Positions 15,434-23,814 of a stretch of DNA of 64,000 nt are shown here, in pieces; the stretch's first letter is position 1; each line of letters begins with the position of its first letter. The notes below the pieces were generated by a model that searched no databases, was not told the origin of the DNA, and saw nothing but the letters and a program-made list of their open reading frames with translations. This stretch comes from Janthinobacterium rivuli. Lineage in GTDB: Bacteria > Pseudomonadota > Gammaproteobacteria > Burkholderiales > Burkholderiaceae_D. Made by a program: the position numbers and the translations under genes. The stretch is from NCBI RefSeq assembly GCF_029690045.1, contig NZ_CP121464.1, positions 3,968,001-4,032,000 on the forward strand. The letters are read 5' to 3'.

Positions 15434-16123
15434 ATGAGCAAGGTTTTGTTAATCGATGACGACGTGGAACTGGTCGGCATGTTTCAGGAATACCTGACGC
15501 AGGAAGGTTTTGATGCGCGCGCCGTGCATGACGGCGAAAGCGGCGCGGCCGAAGCGCTGACGGGCCTGTACGCGATCGCCATCCTCGACGTCATGATGCC
15601 GCGCATGAATGGCCTGGAAACCCTGCGCCGCATCCGTGCCGGCAGCAACCTGCCCATCTTGATGCTGACGGCGCGCGGCGACGATACGGACCGCATCGTG
15701 GGGCTGGAGCTGGGCGCCGACGATTACGTCACCAAACCGTGCACGCCGCGCGAGCTGACGGCGCGCATCCGCGCCATCCTGCGTCGCGCGCAAGCCGTGC
15801 CGCACGATGCGTCCGGCCTGGCGCCGCTGACCGTGGGGCAACTGACGATGTGGCCCGAACAGCGCCGCGTTGCCTGGGCCGGCGCGCACCTGGAACTGAC
15901 GAGCACGGAATTCAACCTGCTGGAAGTGCTGGTACGCCATGCGGGCAAGCCCGTGAGCAAGAATCAATTGTCGGAACTGGGCCTGGGGCGGCCCATGGCC
16001 CGCTTCGACCGCAATATCGACGTGCACTTGAGCAGCCTGCGCCGCAAGCTCGGCAGCCTGGCCGATGGCCGTTCCTGCCTGCAAACCGTGTACCGTCTCG
16101 GCTACCAGCTGATCAAGGAGTAA
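15434..16123 (+). CDS. OmpR-family response regulator, CpxR-like
   Basis: This 229-residue regulator has a receiver domain (acidic pocket D8-D10 in LLIDDDVEL, phospho-acceptor D52 in LDVMMPRMNG, conserved lysine in VTKPCTPREL) and a C-terminal winged helix (LTSTEFNLLEVLVRHAG, DVHLSSLRRKLG). It answers the sensor kinase encoded directly downstream. I selected the ATG at 15434 that begins MSKVLLIDDD. The name CpxR-like rests on three points: a Spy/CpxP-like gene across the promoter, GTAAA-N5-GTAAA boxes in that promoter, and a kinase of CpxA layout. RstA-type or other OmpR regulators remain possible. Confidence 0.88.
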   Translation: MSKVLLIDDDVELVGMFQEYLTQEGFDARAVHDGESGAAEALTGLYAIAILDVMMPRMNGLETLRRIRAGSNLPILMLTARGDDTDRIVGLELGADDYVTKPCTPRELTARIRAILRRAQAVPHDASGLAPLTVGQLTMWPEQRRVAWAGAHLELTSTEFNLLEVLVRHAGKPVSKNQLSELGLGRPMARFDRNIDVHLSSLRRKLGSLADGRSCLQTVYRLGYQLIKE

Positions 16124-16125
16124 GC

Positions 16126-17625
16126 GTGGGCCGTCTGTTCTGGAAGTTTTTTCTGTGCATCATGCTGGCGCAAGTGACGGCCACCATCGGCATCGGCGGC
16201 ACCTTCTGGCTGAAAAACCGGGCAGCGCAGCAGGAACGGGCCCTCGACATCGATACCAGTCCGCCCGCGCAAATGATCATCGAGGCCGCCAGCGCCACTC
16301 TGGAGGCGGGCGGCAGCCAGGCCTTGCGGCAATTCGTCGGCAAGCTCGAACGCATGCGCGTGTTTGCCGTTGATGCCAAAGGACAAGAACTGATGGGCCG
16401 CACGGTGCATCCCGCCATGCTGGCCAAGGCGCGCGCCATGCTGGAGCAGGGCCAGGCCCATCCCGTCGTGCGCGAAGCGGCCGGCAGCGACGGCAAGCGC
16501 TACCTGCTGTTCCTGCCCTCGTCCGAACGCTTCCGCCATGCCGAGGCGGGCGCCGCGCGCGACACGCTCAACGCCGTCGCCATGAGCGGCCCGCACGCCA
16601 TGGGAGCCGGTCCACGGCCGCACGAAGCGGGCGCGCCGCCGCCACGCGGCGAATTCGGCCGCGGCATGCCGCCGCGCATGGACACGCCCTACCGCAACTT
16701 CATCCCCCTGGCCGCCGCCATCGCCGCCAGTTTGCTGTTTGCCTTTTTGCTGGCCTGGTATTTTGCCCGCCCCATCCGCGACTTGCGGCAGGCGTTCGAG
16801 GCCGCCTCGCACGGCAACCTGGCGCCGCGCTTTCACGCCAGCGGCAAGCGCGGCGATGAATTGACGGACCTGGGCCGCGATTTCGACCGCATGACGGGCC
16901 GCTTGCGCAGCCTGATGGATAGCCAGACGCGCTTGCTGCATGATGTGTCGCACGAGCTGCGCTCCCCGCTGGCGCGCTTGCAGGCCGCCATCGGTCTGGC
17001 GCACCAGCAGCCGGAAAAAATGGCCGCCTCGATGCAGCGCATCGAACGCGAAAGCGAGCGCATGGATAAACTGATCGGTGAACTGCTGACCCTGTCACGG
17101 CTGGAGGCCGGCGCCGCGCAAGCCGGTGCCGGGCACACGCACAGCGAAGACGTCAGCATCGCCGATCTCGTGCACGACATCGTGGACGACGCCCGCTATG
17201 AAGCCAGGGCGCGCCTGCTGGGCATCAACCTGACGGGTGACGCCGCCACGGCGGACGCCAGCGTCACGGGTCAGCCGGAACTGCTGGCCCGCGCCGTGGA
17301 AAACGTCGTGCGCAATGCCGTCAAGCACAGTCCCGATGGCGGCACGGTGCACGTGGAGCTGTCGCGCCAGCATGATGGCAAGCAGGATTGGCTGCGCATC
17401 GCCGTGCTGGACCGTGGTCCCGGCGTGGCCAGCGCCGACCTGGCCCGCATTTTTGAACCGTTCTTCCGCGCCAGCAATACCCAGCACAGCACGGATGGCC
17501 ACGGCCTGGGCCTGGCCATCGCCCGGCACGTCATCAACGCCCATGGCGGCCGCATCGGGGCCAGCTTGCGCGGCGGTGGCGGCTTGTGCGTGGAAATGCT
17601 GTTGCCCGTCAAAACGCCAGGCTGA
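16126..17625 (+). CDS. Envelope sensor histidine kinase, CpxA-like
   Basis: This 499-residue kinase starts at GTG 16126, two bases after the regulator stop, with AAGGAG inside the regulator's last codons. It has one membrane helix near residues 4-28, a periplasmic domain to about 188 that ends in a Pro/Met/Gly/His-rich stretch (GPRPHEAGAPPPRG), a second helix near 190-212, a HAMP domain, and the transmitter: H276 in HDVSHELRSPL, N box VVRNAVKHS, G1 DRGPGV and G2 HGLGLAIA. All catalytic motifs are intact. Its stop codon lies inside the stem of a terminator. The Met/His-rich periplasmic loop might bind metal, but this is speculation. Confidence 0.88.
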   Translation: MGRLFWKFFLCIMLAQVTATIGIGGTFWLKNRAAQQERALDIDTSPPAQMIIEAASATLEAGGSQALRQFVGKLERMRVFAVDAKGQELMGRTVHPAMLAKARAMLEQGQAHPVVREAAGSDGKRYLLFLPSSERFRHAEAGAARDTLNAVAMSGPHAMGAGPRPHEAGAPPPRGEFGRGMPPRMDTPYRNFIPLAAAIAASLLFAFLLAWYFARPIRDLRQAFEAASHGNLAPRFHASGKRGDELTDLGRDFDRMTGRLRSLMDSQTRLLHDVSHELRSPLARLQAAIGLAHQQPEKMAASMQRIERESERMDKLIGELLTLSRLEAGAAQAGAGHTHSEDVSIADLVHDIVDDARYEARARLLGINLTGDAATADASVTGQPELLARAVENVVRNAVKHSPDGGTVHVELSRQHDGKQDWLRIAVLDRGPGVASADLARIFEPFFRASNTQHSTDGHGLGLAIARHVINAHGGRIGASLRGGGGLCVEMLLPVKTPG

Positions 17626-17651
17626 CCTGTCGGCGAGCCTGGCGTTTTTTT
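17612..17651 (+). terminator. Rho-independent terminator after the cpxRA-like operon
   Basis: The inverted repeat AACGCCAGGCT / AGCCTGGCGTT is followed by a run of seven T. The left arm includes the end of the kinase reading frame. Confidence 0.85.
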
Positions 17652-17667
17652 ATGCGCGAATAAACTG

Positions 17668-18003
17668 TTACGCCTGCGTATCGATGATGCTGCCCAGGGT
17701 CGACGAGGTCGATTGGGCCGGACTCGTCGCCGTATCGGCGCTGCTGGCCGGCTGAGCGTCTTGCTGCGCCTGCGCGGCGGCAGCTTGCAACTGGGCAATT
17801 TGCGCCTGCAAGGCCTGGATTTGCTGCGCCAGTTGCTGCTGCAGCTTTTGCGACGCCTCCGTCTGCTCGCCCTTCTGCGACTCCGTCAACTGCTTTTGCG
17901 CCGCCGTGATCTGCTTTTGCAGCGCCGCGATCTGCGAACCGCTGCCCGCACTGGCGCTACTGGCCGCGCCGACTGCGCCGACTGAACCGATTGCCGCTAC
18001 CAT
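17668..18003 (-). CDS. FlxA-like coiled-coil protein
   Basis: This 111-residue protein has a Gly/Ala/Ser start (MVAAIGSVGAVGAASSASAG), a Gln-rich coiled coil at residues 22-83 (ALQKQITAAQKQL, QIQALQAQIAQLQ) and an Ala/Ser/Thr-rich tail. The heptads and composition match FlxA-like proteins, a small family of unknown activity often tied to flagellar or motility regulons. GAGGAGG lies 4 bases before the ATG. A GTAAA-N5-GTAAA-N5-CTAAA box lies about 70 bases upstream, so it may belong to the same CpxR-like regulon as the neighbouring kinase operon. Its reading frame converges with that operon. Confidence 0.65.
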   Translation of the reverse strand: MVAAIGSVGAVGAASSASAGSGSQIAALQKQITAAQKQLTESQKGEQTEASQKLQQQLAQQIQALQAQIAQLQAAAAQAQQDAQPASSADTATSPAQSTSSTLGSIIDTQA

Positions 18004-18071
18004 GCTTCCTCCTCAGTGTTTCAATACCAAGGTTAACGGCAGGCATGAGGGGCGGATATAGGGCGGCGGGT

Positions 18072-18096
18072 GTAAAGGCAGGTAAAGACGGCTAAA
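18072..18096. promoter_or_regulatory. CpxR-type box upstream of the FlxA-like gene
   Basis: GTAAA at 18072-18076, GTAAA at 18082-18086 and CTAAA at 18092-18096 are separated by exactly five bases each. This is the same pattern as the array at 15289-15368. It lies between the dcd stop and the FlxA-like start. Confidence 0.62.
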
Positions 18097-18123
18097 CCGG
18101 TTGGCGCCCCGCCTTCACTGCGA

Positions 18124-18693
<570 letters not shown>

Positions 18694-18826
18694 CGCAGGG
18701 GTATCTTTCTAGAATATCGGAATGGCTGGGGCCGCACGCCTGCTGCAGGCACGGCCCGGATGGCAGGATTTTACGCGAAAATCCGCCGCTGTTGGCCCCC
18801 ATCGCCTGAAAATCCCTGGCGATATT

Positions 18827-19627
18827 CTATTGCTTCGCCAGCAATGCCGTGATCATCTCGCGCACCACCTGTGCCGTCAGTTCCGGGTTTTCCATGGGAA
18901 ACAGATGGCCGCCCGGCACCTGGCGGAAAAACTTGCCGACCAGCTTGCGCGTGGCCGTCAAGCCCGCTTGCCGGCATTCCACCGATTCCGTGCCGCCGAT
19001 AAAACCGATGGGCACGGGAAAACCGTCCTTGACGAGGCCGCCAATATGGTGCGGCAAGCTGCGGTAGACGTCCGTTTCCACTTCGCGCGTAAAGCGCAGC
19101 TGCACCCCTTCCGGATGCGGGACCAGGCCGCTGTCGATGTAGTCGCGCAAGACCTGCGGCGCCCAGATGGCGAACATGTCCTTGGCGGCGAAATGTTCAT
19201 ACGCGGCCTGCGCGTCGGGCCACAGCTTGCGCCGCCGGGCGGAAAAACGTGACGGCGAGAACCGCTCGCCCAGCGCCGTGTTGCGTGCCAGGCGCACCAG
19301 CAAGGCGCGCCAGCCCGCCACCACGGGCGAATCGAGCAAAACCACGCAGCGCACGAGATCCGGCCGCTGCTTGGCCACCATCACGCTGAGCATGCCGCCG
19401 AGCGAATGGCCGACGAGGATCACGGGCGCGCTGTAGCGCCGTTCCAGCTCGTCGATATACTCGCGCACCAGCTCGGGCCAGCCCGTGCTGACGGGATAAT
19501 TCGGGTCGTGCGCGTGCATGTCGAGCGCCTGCACGGTGTAGTGCTGGCCCAGCAGGCCAAACAGCTTGCGGTAGGTGCCAGCAGGATAACTGTTGGCGTG
19601 GGCAAAGTGCAGTTGCGGGAGGGTCAT
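18827..19627 (-). CDS. Alpha/beta hydrolase
   Basis: This 266-residue serine hydrolase of the alpha/beta fold shows the oxyanion-hole start LHFAHANSYPAG, the nucleophile elbow VGHSLGGMLSV, the acid region near IGGTESVECR and the catalytic His in VPGGHLFPMENPE. No signal peptide is seen, so it is cytoplasmic. The spacing to dcd (133 bases) and to the HAD gene (58 bases) does not prove an operon. The substrate is unknown; the sequence suggests a lipase or esterase-like enzyme with a lid of moderate size. Confidence 0.85.
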   Translation of the reverse strand: MTLPQLHFAHANSYPAGTYRKLFGLLGQHYTVQALDMHAHDPNYPVSTGWPELVREYIDELERRYSAPVILVGHSLGGMLSVMVAKQRPDLVRCVVLLDSPVVAGWRALLVRLARNTALGERFSPSRFSARRRKLWPDAQAAYEHFAAKDMFAIWAPQVLRDYIDSGLVPHPEGVQLRFTREVETDVYRSLPHHIGGLVKDGFPVPIGFIGGTESVECRQAGLTATRKLVGKFFRQVPGGHLFPMENPELTAQVVREMITALLAKQ

Positions 19628-19685
19628 CGTGGGACGGTGCCGGTGAATGCGATAAACAATTGTAATGGCATGCCGGCGAGACGGA

Positions 19686-20381
19686 TCAGAGGAAGGCCTC
19701 TAATTGTCCCTGCGACCGCGTCATGCCGGGCACGAACGAAGCCAGCACTTCGCCCAGCTCCGCGTTTGAATCCACCACGCAAAAAGCGTCGTCAAACGCG
19801 TGGTGACGGTTCATCTGATTGCGCACAACGATGCATTCCAGCCCCGCCGCATTGGCGGCGCGCAAGCCGCGCGGCGAATCTTCCACGGCCACGCAATCGG
19901 CGGCGGCCAGGCCCAGGCGCTGCAAGCCCAGCTGGTAACCGTCGGGCGCCGGCTTGCTGTCGCCATACATTTCACGCGTCAGCACGAAGTCGAAATGTTG
20001 CAACAAGTCCGTGGCCGCATGGCTGATCCGGAAATGCTGTTCGTAGGCACTGGTGACCACGCCCATGGCCACGTGCGGGCGCAGCGCCGCCAGCACTTGC
20101 TTGACGCCGGGCATGGCCAGCTGCCGCGCCTGGCGCAGGCGCTGCGCAAACAGCACGGTGCGTTCTGCCCGCAGGCGTTCGACCAGCTCGATGTCGTGGC
20201 CCTGCCCCAGCAGCACATGCCAGGCACCATAGTTATTATCCAGGAACCAGTCAAAAAATTGCTTCGGCGTCAGGTCTATGCCGTAGGGCAAGAGCAAGTC
20301 GCGGTTGCTTTCGTAAAACAGCTGCTCCGTGTTGACCAGCACGCCATCGTTGTCCCACAGCACGCCCTGGATGGTTTTCAT
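19686..20381 (-). CDS. HAD-superfamily hydrolase, phosphoglycolate phosphatase/phosphoglucomutase-like
   Basis: This 231-residue protein has the HAD nucleophile motif GVLWDNDGVLVNTE, the motif II Thr/Ser in MGVVTSAYEQHF, the motif III Lys in GDSKPAPDGYQLGLQ and motif IV VEDSPRGLRAANAAG. The helical cap is inserted after motif I, as in subfamily IA. The substrate is a small phosphorylated molecule that cannot be assigned. It is followed by the TSUP permease gene on the same strand upstream, 32 bases away. Confidence 0.87.
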   Translation of the reverse strand: MKTIQGVLWDNDGVLVNTEQLFYESNRDLLLPYGIDLTPKQFFDWFLDNNYGAWHVLLGQGHDIELVERLRAERTVLFAQRLRQARQLAMPGVKQVLAALRPHVAMGVVTSAYEQHFRISHAATDLLQHFDFVLTREMYGDSKPAPDGYQLGLQRLGLAAADCVAVEDSPRGLRAANAAGLECIVVRNQMNRHHAFDDAFCVVDSNAELGEVLASFVPGMTRSQGQLEAFL

Positions 20382-20413
20382 GGCTTGTTGTCGCTCTTGT
20401 TATCTATCAAAAC

Positions 20414-21175
20414 TTACTTGAAGAAGATGTCGTAAGACAATTTCACAATCAGCAGCACCAGCAGCACGAGGAAGAGGATGCGCACGAAGGCGGCGCCGCG
20501 GCGCACGGCGATCCAGGTGCCCGTCAGGGCGCCCAGGATATTGCACACAGCCATCGGTGCGGCCACGGCGTAGACCACGTGGCCGGCGGGAATGAAGAAG
20601 GCCAGCGCAGCCACGTTGGTGGCGATATTCACCAGTTTCGAACAGGCCGAGGCGAGGATGAAATCGAAGCCGAAGACGCGGATGAACAGGAAAATCAGGA
20701 AACTGCCCGTCCCTGGGCCGAACAGGCCGTCATAAAAGCCGATGGCGCCGCCGATGACGATGGCGAGGATGCGTTCGCGCGGACCGATGGGGCGCGCTTC
20801 GCGGGTCGTGCCGAAATCCTTCTTGATGAAGGTGTAGATGGCCATGATGATGATCAGCACCAGCACCATGGGGCGCACCACCTGTTGCGGCACGTAAGAC
20901 ACGGCCGCCGCGCCGATGAAGGACATGACGAAGGCGCTGGCCACGGCCGGCAGCACCAGCAGCCAGGGGATATGCACCTTGCCGACAAACGAGCGGGCGG
21001 CAAACGTGGTGCCGCAGGCGGACGCCAGTTTATTCGTGCCCAGCAAGGACGTTGAGGCCATGTTCGGCATCAGGTTGAACAGGGCCGGCAGCTGTATCAA
21101 CCCGCCCCCGCCCACGGCGGCATCGATCAGGCCGGCAAAGAAGGCAAATAAACACAGCAGCGAGATGGTCAGCAT
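20414..21175 (-). CDS. TSUP (TauE/SafE) family membrane transporter
   Basis: This 253-residue permease has about eight membrane segments. The signature AGLIDAAVGGGGLIQLPAL near the N-terminus and the second half-repeat GGAIGFYDGLFGPGTGSF are the two pseudo-symmetric TauE motifs. Members export or import sulfite, sulfoacetate and other organosulfur anions; the substrate is unknown here. I began at ATG 21175 (MLTISLLCLF), since the frame further upstream encodes a hydrophilic stretch that would break topology. Confidence 0.87.
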   Translation of the reverse strand: MLTISLLCLFAFFAGLIDAAVGGGGLIQLPALFNLMPNMASTSLLGTNKLASACGTTFAARSFVGKVHIPWLLVLPAVASAFVMSFIGAAAVSYVPQQVVRPMVLVLIIIMAIYTFIKKDFGTTREARPIGPRERILAIVIGGAIGFYDGLFGPGTGSFLIFLFIRVFGFDFILASACSKLVNIATNVAALAFFIPAGHVVYAVAAPMAVCNILGALTGTWIAVRRGAAFVRILFLVLLVLLIVKLSYDIFFK

Positions 21176-21298
21176 GATAGGCAATAAGGAATGATCGACA
21201 GCGGCAGTATAGGCGCCGTGGATTTTTCCGGATGCAACTTCAAATTGCGGAAAACGCAATCAGGCGTAACGCTTGACGGAATGCGCCAGGAGGCCTGA

Positions 21299-21883
21299 CT
21301 ACTGCTGGCTGGTTATCATTGTGAACACGTTTTCCATCGGCCCTAGGTTGCCGGCAAAACTCACAGTGGCCGCATCTATCCAGGTTTTTTGAGACACTTT
21401 AGTGTAGTCGAGATCGAAGCCCGCATGCCGTGCCAGTTGCTCGATGAATTGCCGCGTGCTGCGTCCGTTGCCCTCTCTGAACGGATGCAGGGCATTGATT
21501 TCGGCATAGTGATAGGCGAGGCGCGTAATAAATATCGGCTTATCGAGCCCGACAAGCAGTTTGTCGCGTGCAATGGCTGGAAAGACCTGCTTGTCTGCAT
21601 AGTTCTGGATCGCGGCGTGATGCGCGAAAAACGTGGAACCCTTGGAAATATCCACGGTCCGAGTTTTTCCGGCCCAGGCATACAGGTCTTGAAAAAGGTA
21701 GGAATGTATTGCTTGCAAGTGTGCTAAATCGAATCGTCCAACAACTGGGCTTTCCTGAAGCTCCATGGAGCGCTCGGCAGTTTTACGAAATTCGAACTGC
21801 CTCAATCGTTCCTTGTCACGGATATCCGGCTTGTTACGCAGGATATCCGTACCAGGATAACAATAGGGGTCATTGAAAGTCAC
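21299..21883 (-). CDS. Fic/DOC family toxin (AMP-transferase), partner of VbhA-like antitoxin
   Basis: This 194-residue protein has the Fic core motif HPFREGNGR at residues 133-141 with catalytic H133. The upstream flap region DISKGSTFFAHH and the helix LAYHYAEINALH are typical. Fic enzymes transfer AMP from ATP to targets such as GyrB and ParE. The start is GTG 21883, and its first bases overlap the antitoxin stop as GTGA, so the pair is translationally coupled. The inhibitory helix is supplied in trans by the 72-residue partner, the class I Fic arrangement. The target is not known from sequence. Confidence 0.9.
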   Translation of the reverse strand: MTFNDPYCYPGTDILRNKPDIRDKERLRQFEFRKTAERSMELQESPVVGRFDLAHLQAIHSYLFQDLYAWAGKTRTVDISKGSTFFAHHAAIQNYADKQVFPAIARDKLLVGLDKPIFITRLAYHYAEINALHPFREGNGRSTRQFIEQLARHAGFDLDYTKVSQKTWIDAATVSFAGNLGPMENVFTMITSQQ

Positions 21884-22098
21884 GCGGCATGCAGCACTGG
21901 CGTTTTTTCCTGGTCATCCGCGCTGACACCAAATTGGACATCGGTCATTGCGCGCACCTGGGCAAGCGTAAGTTCACCTTGAATATAGCGGTCAAGCAAC
22001 GCCAAGTATTGCGGATCTGGCTCAAAGCCTTCAATTGCCCAACTTGCCAGTGTTTGATTGACGGAACGTTGACGATCTTGCTGGGTAAATTTGGCCAC
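21880..22098 (-). CDS. VbhA-like antitoxin of the Fic pair
   Basis: This small protein carries the Fic inhibition motif S-x3-E-G (S19-W-A-I-E23-G24), whose glutamate blocks productive ATP binding in the Fic partner. The remainder (DPQYLALLDRYIQGELTLAQ) matches the short antitoxin-VbhA domain. I chose the GTG at 22098, 6 bases after GGGAG; the TTG directly before it is an alternative. It precedes the toxin gene and overlaps it by 4 bases. Confidence 0.87.
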   Translation of the reverse strand: MAKFTQQDRQRSVNQTLASWAIEGFEPDPQYLALLDRYIQGELTLAQVRAMTDVQFGVSADDQEKTPVLHAA

Positions 22099-22320
22099 CA
22101 ATTTCTCCCGTAGAAACGATATATCAAGGCAGATTTTAGCATGCTACGCAATGATTGACTTGGCAGCCATGCGGCACTGCCCGAAGTTACTCATGGGAAT
22201 AGCCGCTCCCTGCGCCGCCACGCGTTCATTCGTGCGCATTGCGAAAAACGCCATGTGGCATCGCACTTGACGAAATGCCTGACACTGCGGTCTACTGACC
22301 TCTTTTGCCAGGAGTCACCG

Positions 22321-23244
22321 ATGTCGATGAAACTGATGTGGGAGATCCGCGCCTTCTGCACCGTGGTCGAAAAGCGCAGCTTCATCCACGCGGCGCGCAT
22401 GCTGGGACGCTCGCCGTCGGCCGTCACGCGCGCCATCCAGTTCCTCGAAGACGCCATCGGCGCCGAGCTGATCTTGCGCACGCAAAAACAGTTCACCCTG
22501 ACGACGGCCGGCGAAACGTATTACGCGTCGGCCAAGCACTTGCTGGAAACGCAGGCCGAGGCGGAAGAGCAATTGGCGGAATTGAGCAACTCGCCGCAAG
22601 GCTGGGTGCGCCTCTCGGCGCCGGAAATCCTGTCGCTGGGTTTTCTGCCGAAAGTGGTGGCGCAATTTTCGCGCGACTACCCGAACGTGTCGGTGGACAT
22701 CCATTTCTCGGACAAATCGATCGATCCCATCCAGGAAAAGCTGGACTTCGCCATCCGCGGCGCCTTCCCCCAGTCGAGCGAGCTGATCGGCTACCCACTG
22801 TGGAATTACCGCCGCTACATGTACGCCTCGCCCGACTATATCGCCCGCATGGGCGCGCCCGAGGAACCGGAGGAACTGGCCGGCCACGACATCATCATGC
22901 ACTCGGCCCCCCGCATCCTGCGCGACTGGCATTTCGTCTCCAGCGAACGCAACGTGCGCTACCAGGTGCAGCCGCGCTTCCGCTTCACTTCCGGTATCGC
23001 CACCTTCCAGGCGGCCCTCGAAGGCGCCGGTATCGTGCGCCTGGCCAGCTGGCTGGCCGAGCCCGCCGTGGCCGCCGGCACCCTGCGCCGGGTCTGCACG
23101 GCGTACCGGCTGACGTCGTCAAAAGAGCTCGATCCCAGCATCCATGCCGTGTATGGCACCTCGAGGATGGCCAAGGGAGCAAGGTTGTTTCTGGAATATG
23201 TGCGGCAGCGGGGGTTGGAGATACCCGATGAACGGGTCATTTAG
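22321..23244 (+). CDS. LysR-family transcriptional regulator
   Basis: This 307-residue regulator has an N-terminal winged helix-turn-helix (IRAFCTVVEKRSFIHAAR, SPSAVTRAIQFLED) and a periplasmic-binding-like effector domain. CAGGAG lies 6 bases before the ATG at 22321. It resembles CrgA/DsdC-type members by its AIRGAFPQSSELIGYPLW segment. Its neighbours are a Fic module and a convergent GNAT gene, and no divergent enzyme gene adjoins it, so the regulated pathway is not evident. Confidence 0.9.
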   Translation: MSMKLMWEIRAFCTVVEKRSFIHAARMLGRSPSAVTRAIQFLEDAIGAELILRTQKQFTLTTAGETYYASAKHLLETQAEAEEQLAELSNSPQGWVRLSAPEILSLGFLPKVVAQFSRDYPNVSVDIHFSDKSIDPIQEKLDFAIRGAFPQSSELIGYPLWNYRRYMYASPDYIARMGAPEEPEELAGHDIIMHSAPRILRDWHFVSSERNVRYQVQPRFRFTSGIATFQAALEGAGIVRLASWLAEPAVAAGTLRRVCTAYRLTSSKELDPSIHAVYGTSRMAKGARLFLEYVRQRGLEIPDERVI

Positions 23245-23247
23245 CAA

Positions 23248-23811
23248 CTATGTCGCGACGATAGCATCGCTGTACACGGCGAACTGCACGCCGTCGAAGA
23301 CAAAAGCCGCCACCTCGCGCATGCCCAGCCGTTCATGCGCGCGCAGCGAGCCGATATTATCGCGCCGGATGAACAGCACCGCCTCCGCGCCCCCATGCTG
23401 CTCGCGCATGGCAGCGTACAGCAGCGCCAGCAAGCCCTGCCCTCGCTCCGACTCCGCAATGCAGACAGGGCCGTACACATAGGCGTTGTCACTTCCCGCA
23501 TACGCGGCCAGCATGGCCAATACCACGGGCGCCTGCGCAGTGGCTGGCGCCGCACTGAACAGCACGCCAACGACAGGCCCGTCCGCCATGCGCCGCGCAA
23601 CGATGACGGGCGACGCGCCATCCGCCATGCCGGCCACCTTGTCGCGCGAAAACTCGCCCGTCAGGCTGCCGCCATGCGAGGGGGAATTGGCTTGCAACAA
23701 GGCCGTGATGGCGTCGATGTCTGTGGCTTGGGCCAAGTTGACAAAATAGGACGTGCTGGAAGAGTTCAAGCCGGACTCCTGTGAAGGTGATTTTTCAAGC
23801 GTAACATGCAT
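23248..23811 (-). CDS. GNAT-family N-acetyltransferase
   Basis: This 187-residue protein has the GNAT fold. The acetyl-CoA pyrophosphate loop region is ESERGQGLLALLYAAM, preceded by the strand YVYGPVCI and followed by VLFIRRDNIGSLRAHERLGM. The substrate is not evident. Its ATG follows the ComEC stop by 3 bases on the same strand, so it may be read from the comEC transcript. It converges on the LysR gene with a 3-base gap. Confidence 0.8.
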   Translation of the reverse strand: MHVTLEKSPSQESGLNSSSTSYFVNLAQATDIDAITALLQANSPSHGGSLTGEFSRDKVAGMADGASPVIVARRMADGPVVGVLFSAAPATAQAPVVLAMLAAYAGSDNAYVYGPVCIAESERGQGLLALLYAAMREQHGGAEAVLFIRRDNIGSLRAHERLGMREVAAFVFDGVQFAVYSDAIVAT

Positions 23812-23814
23812 GCA

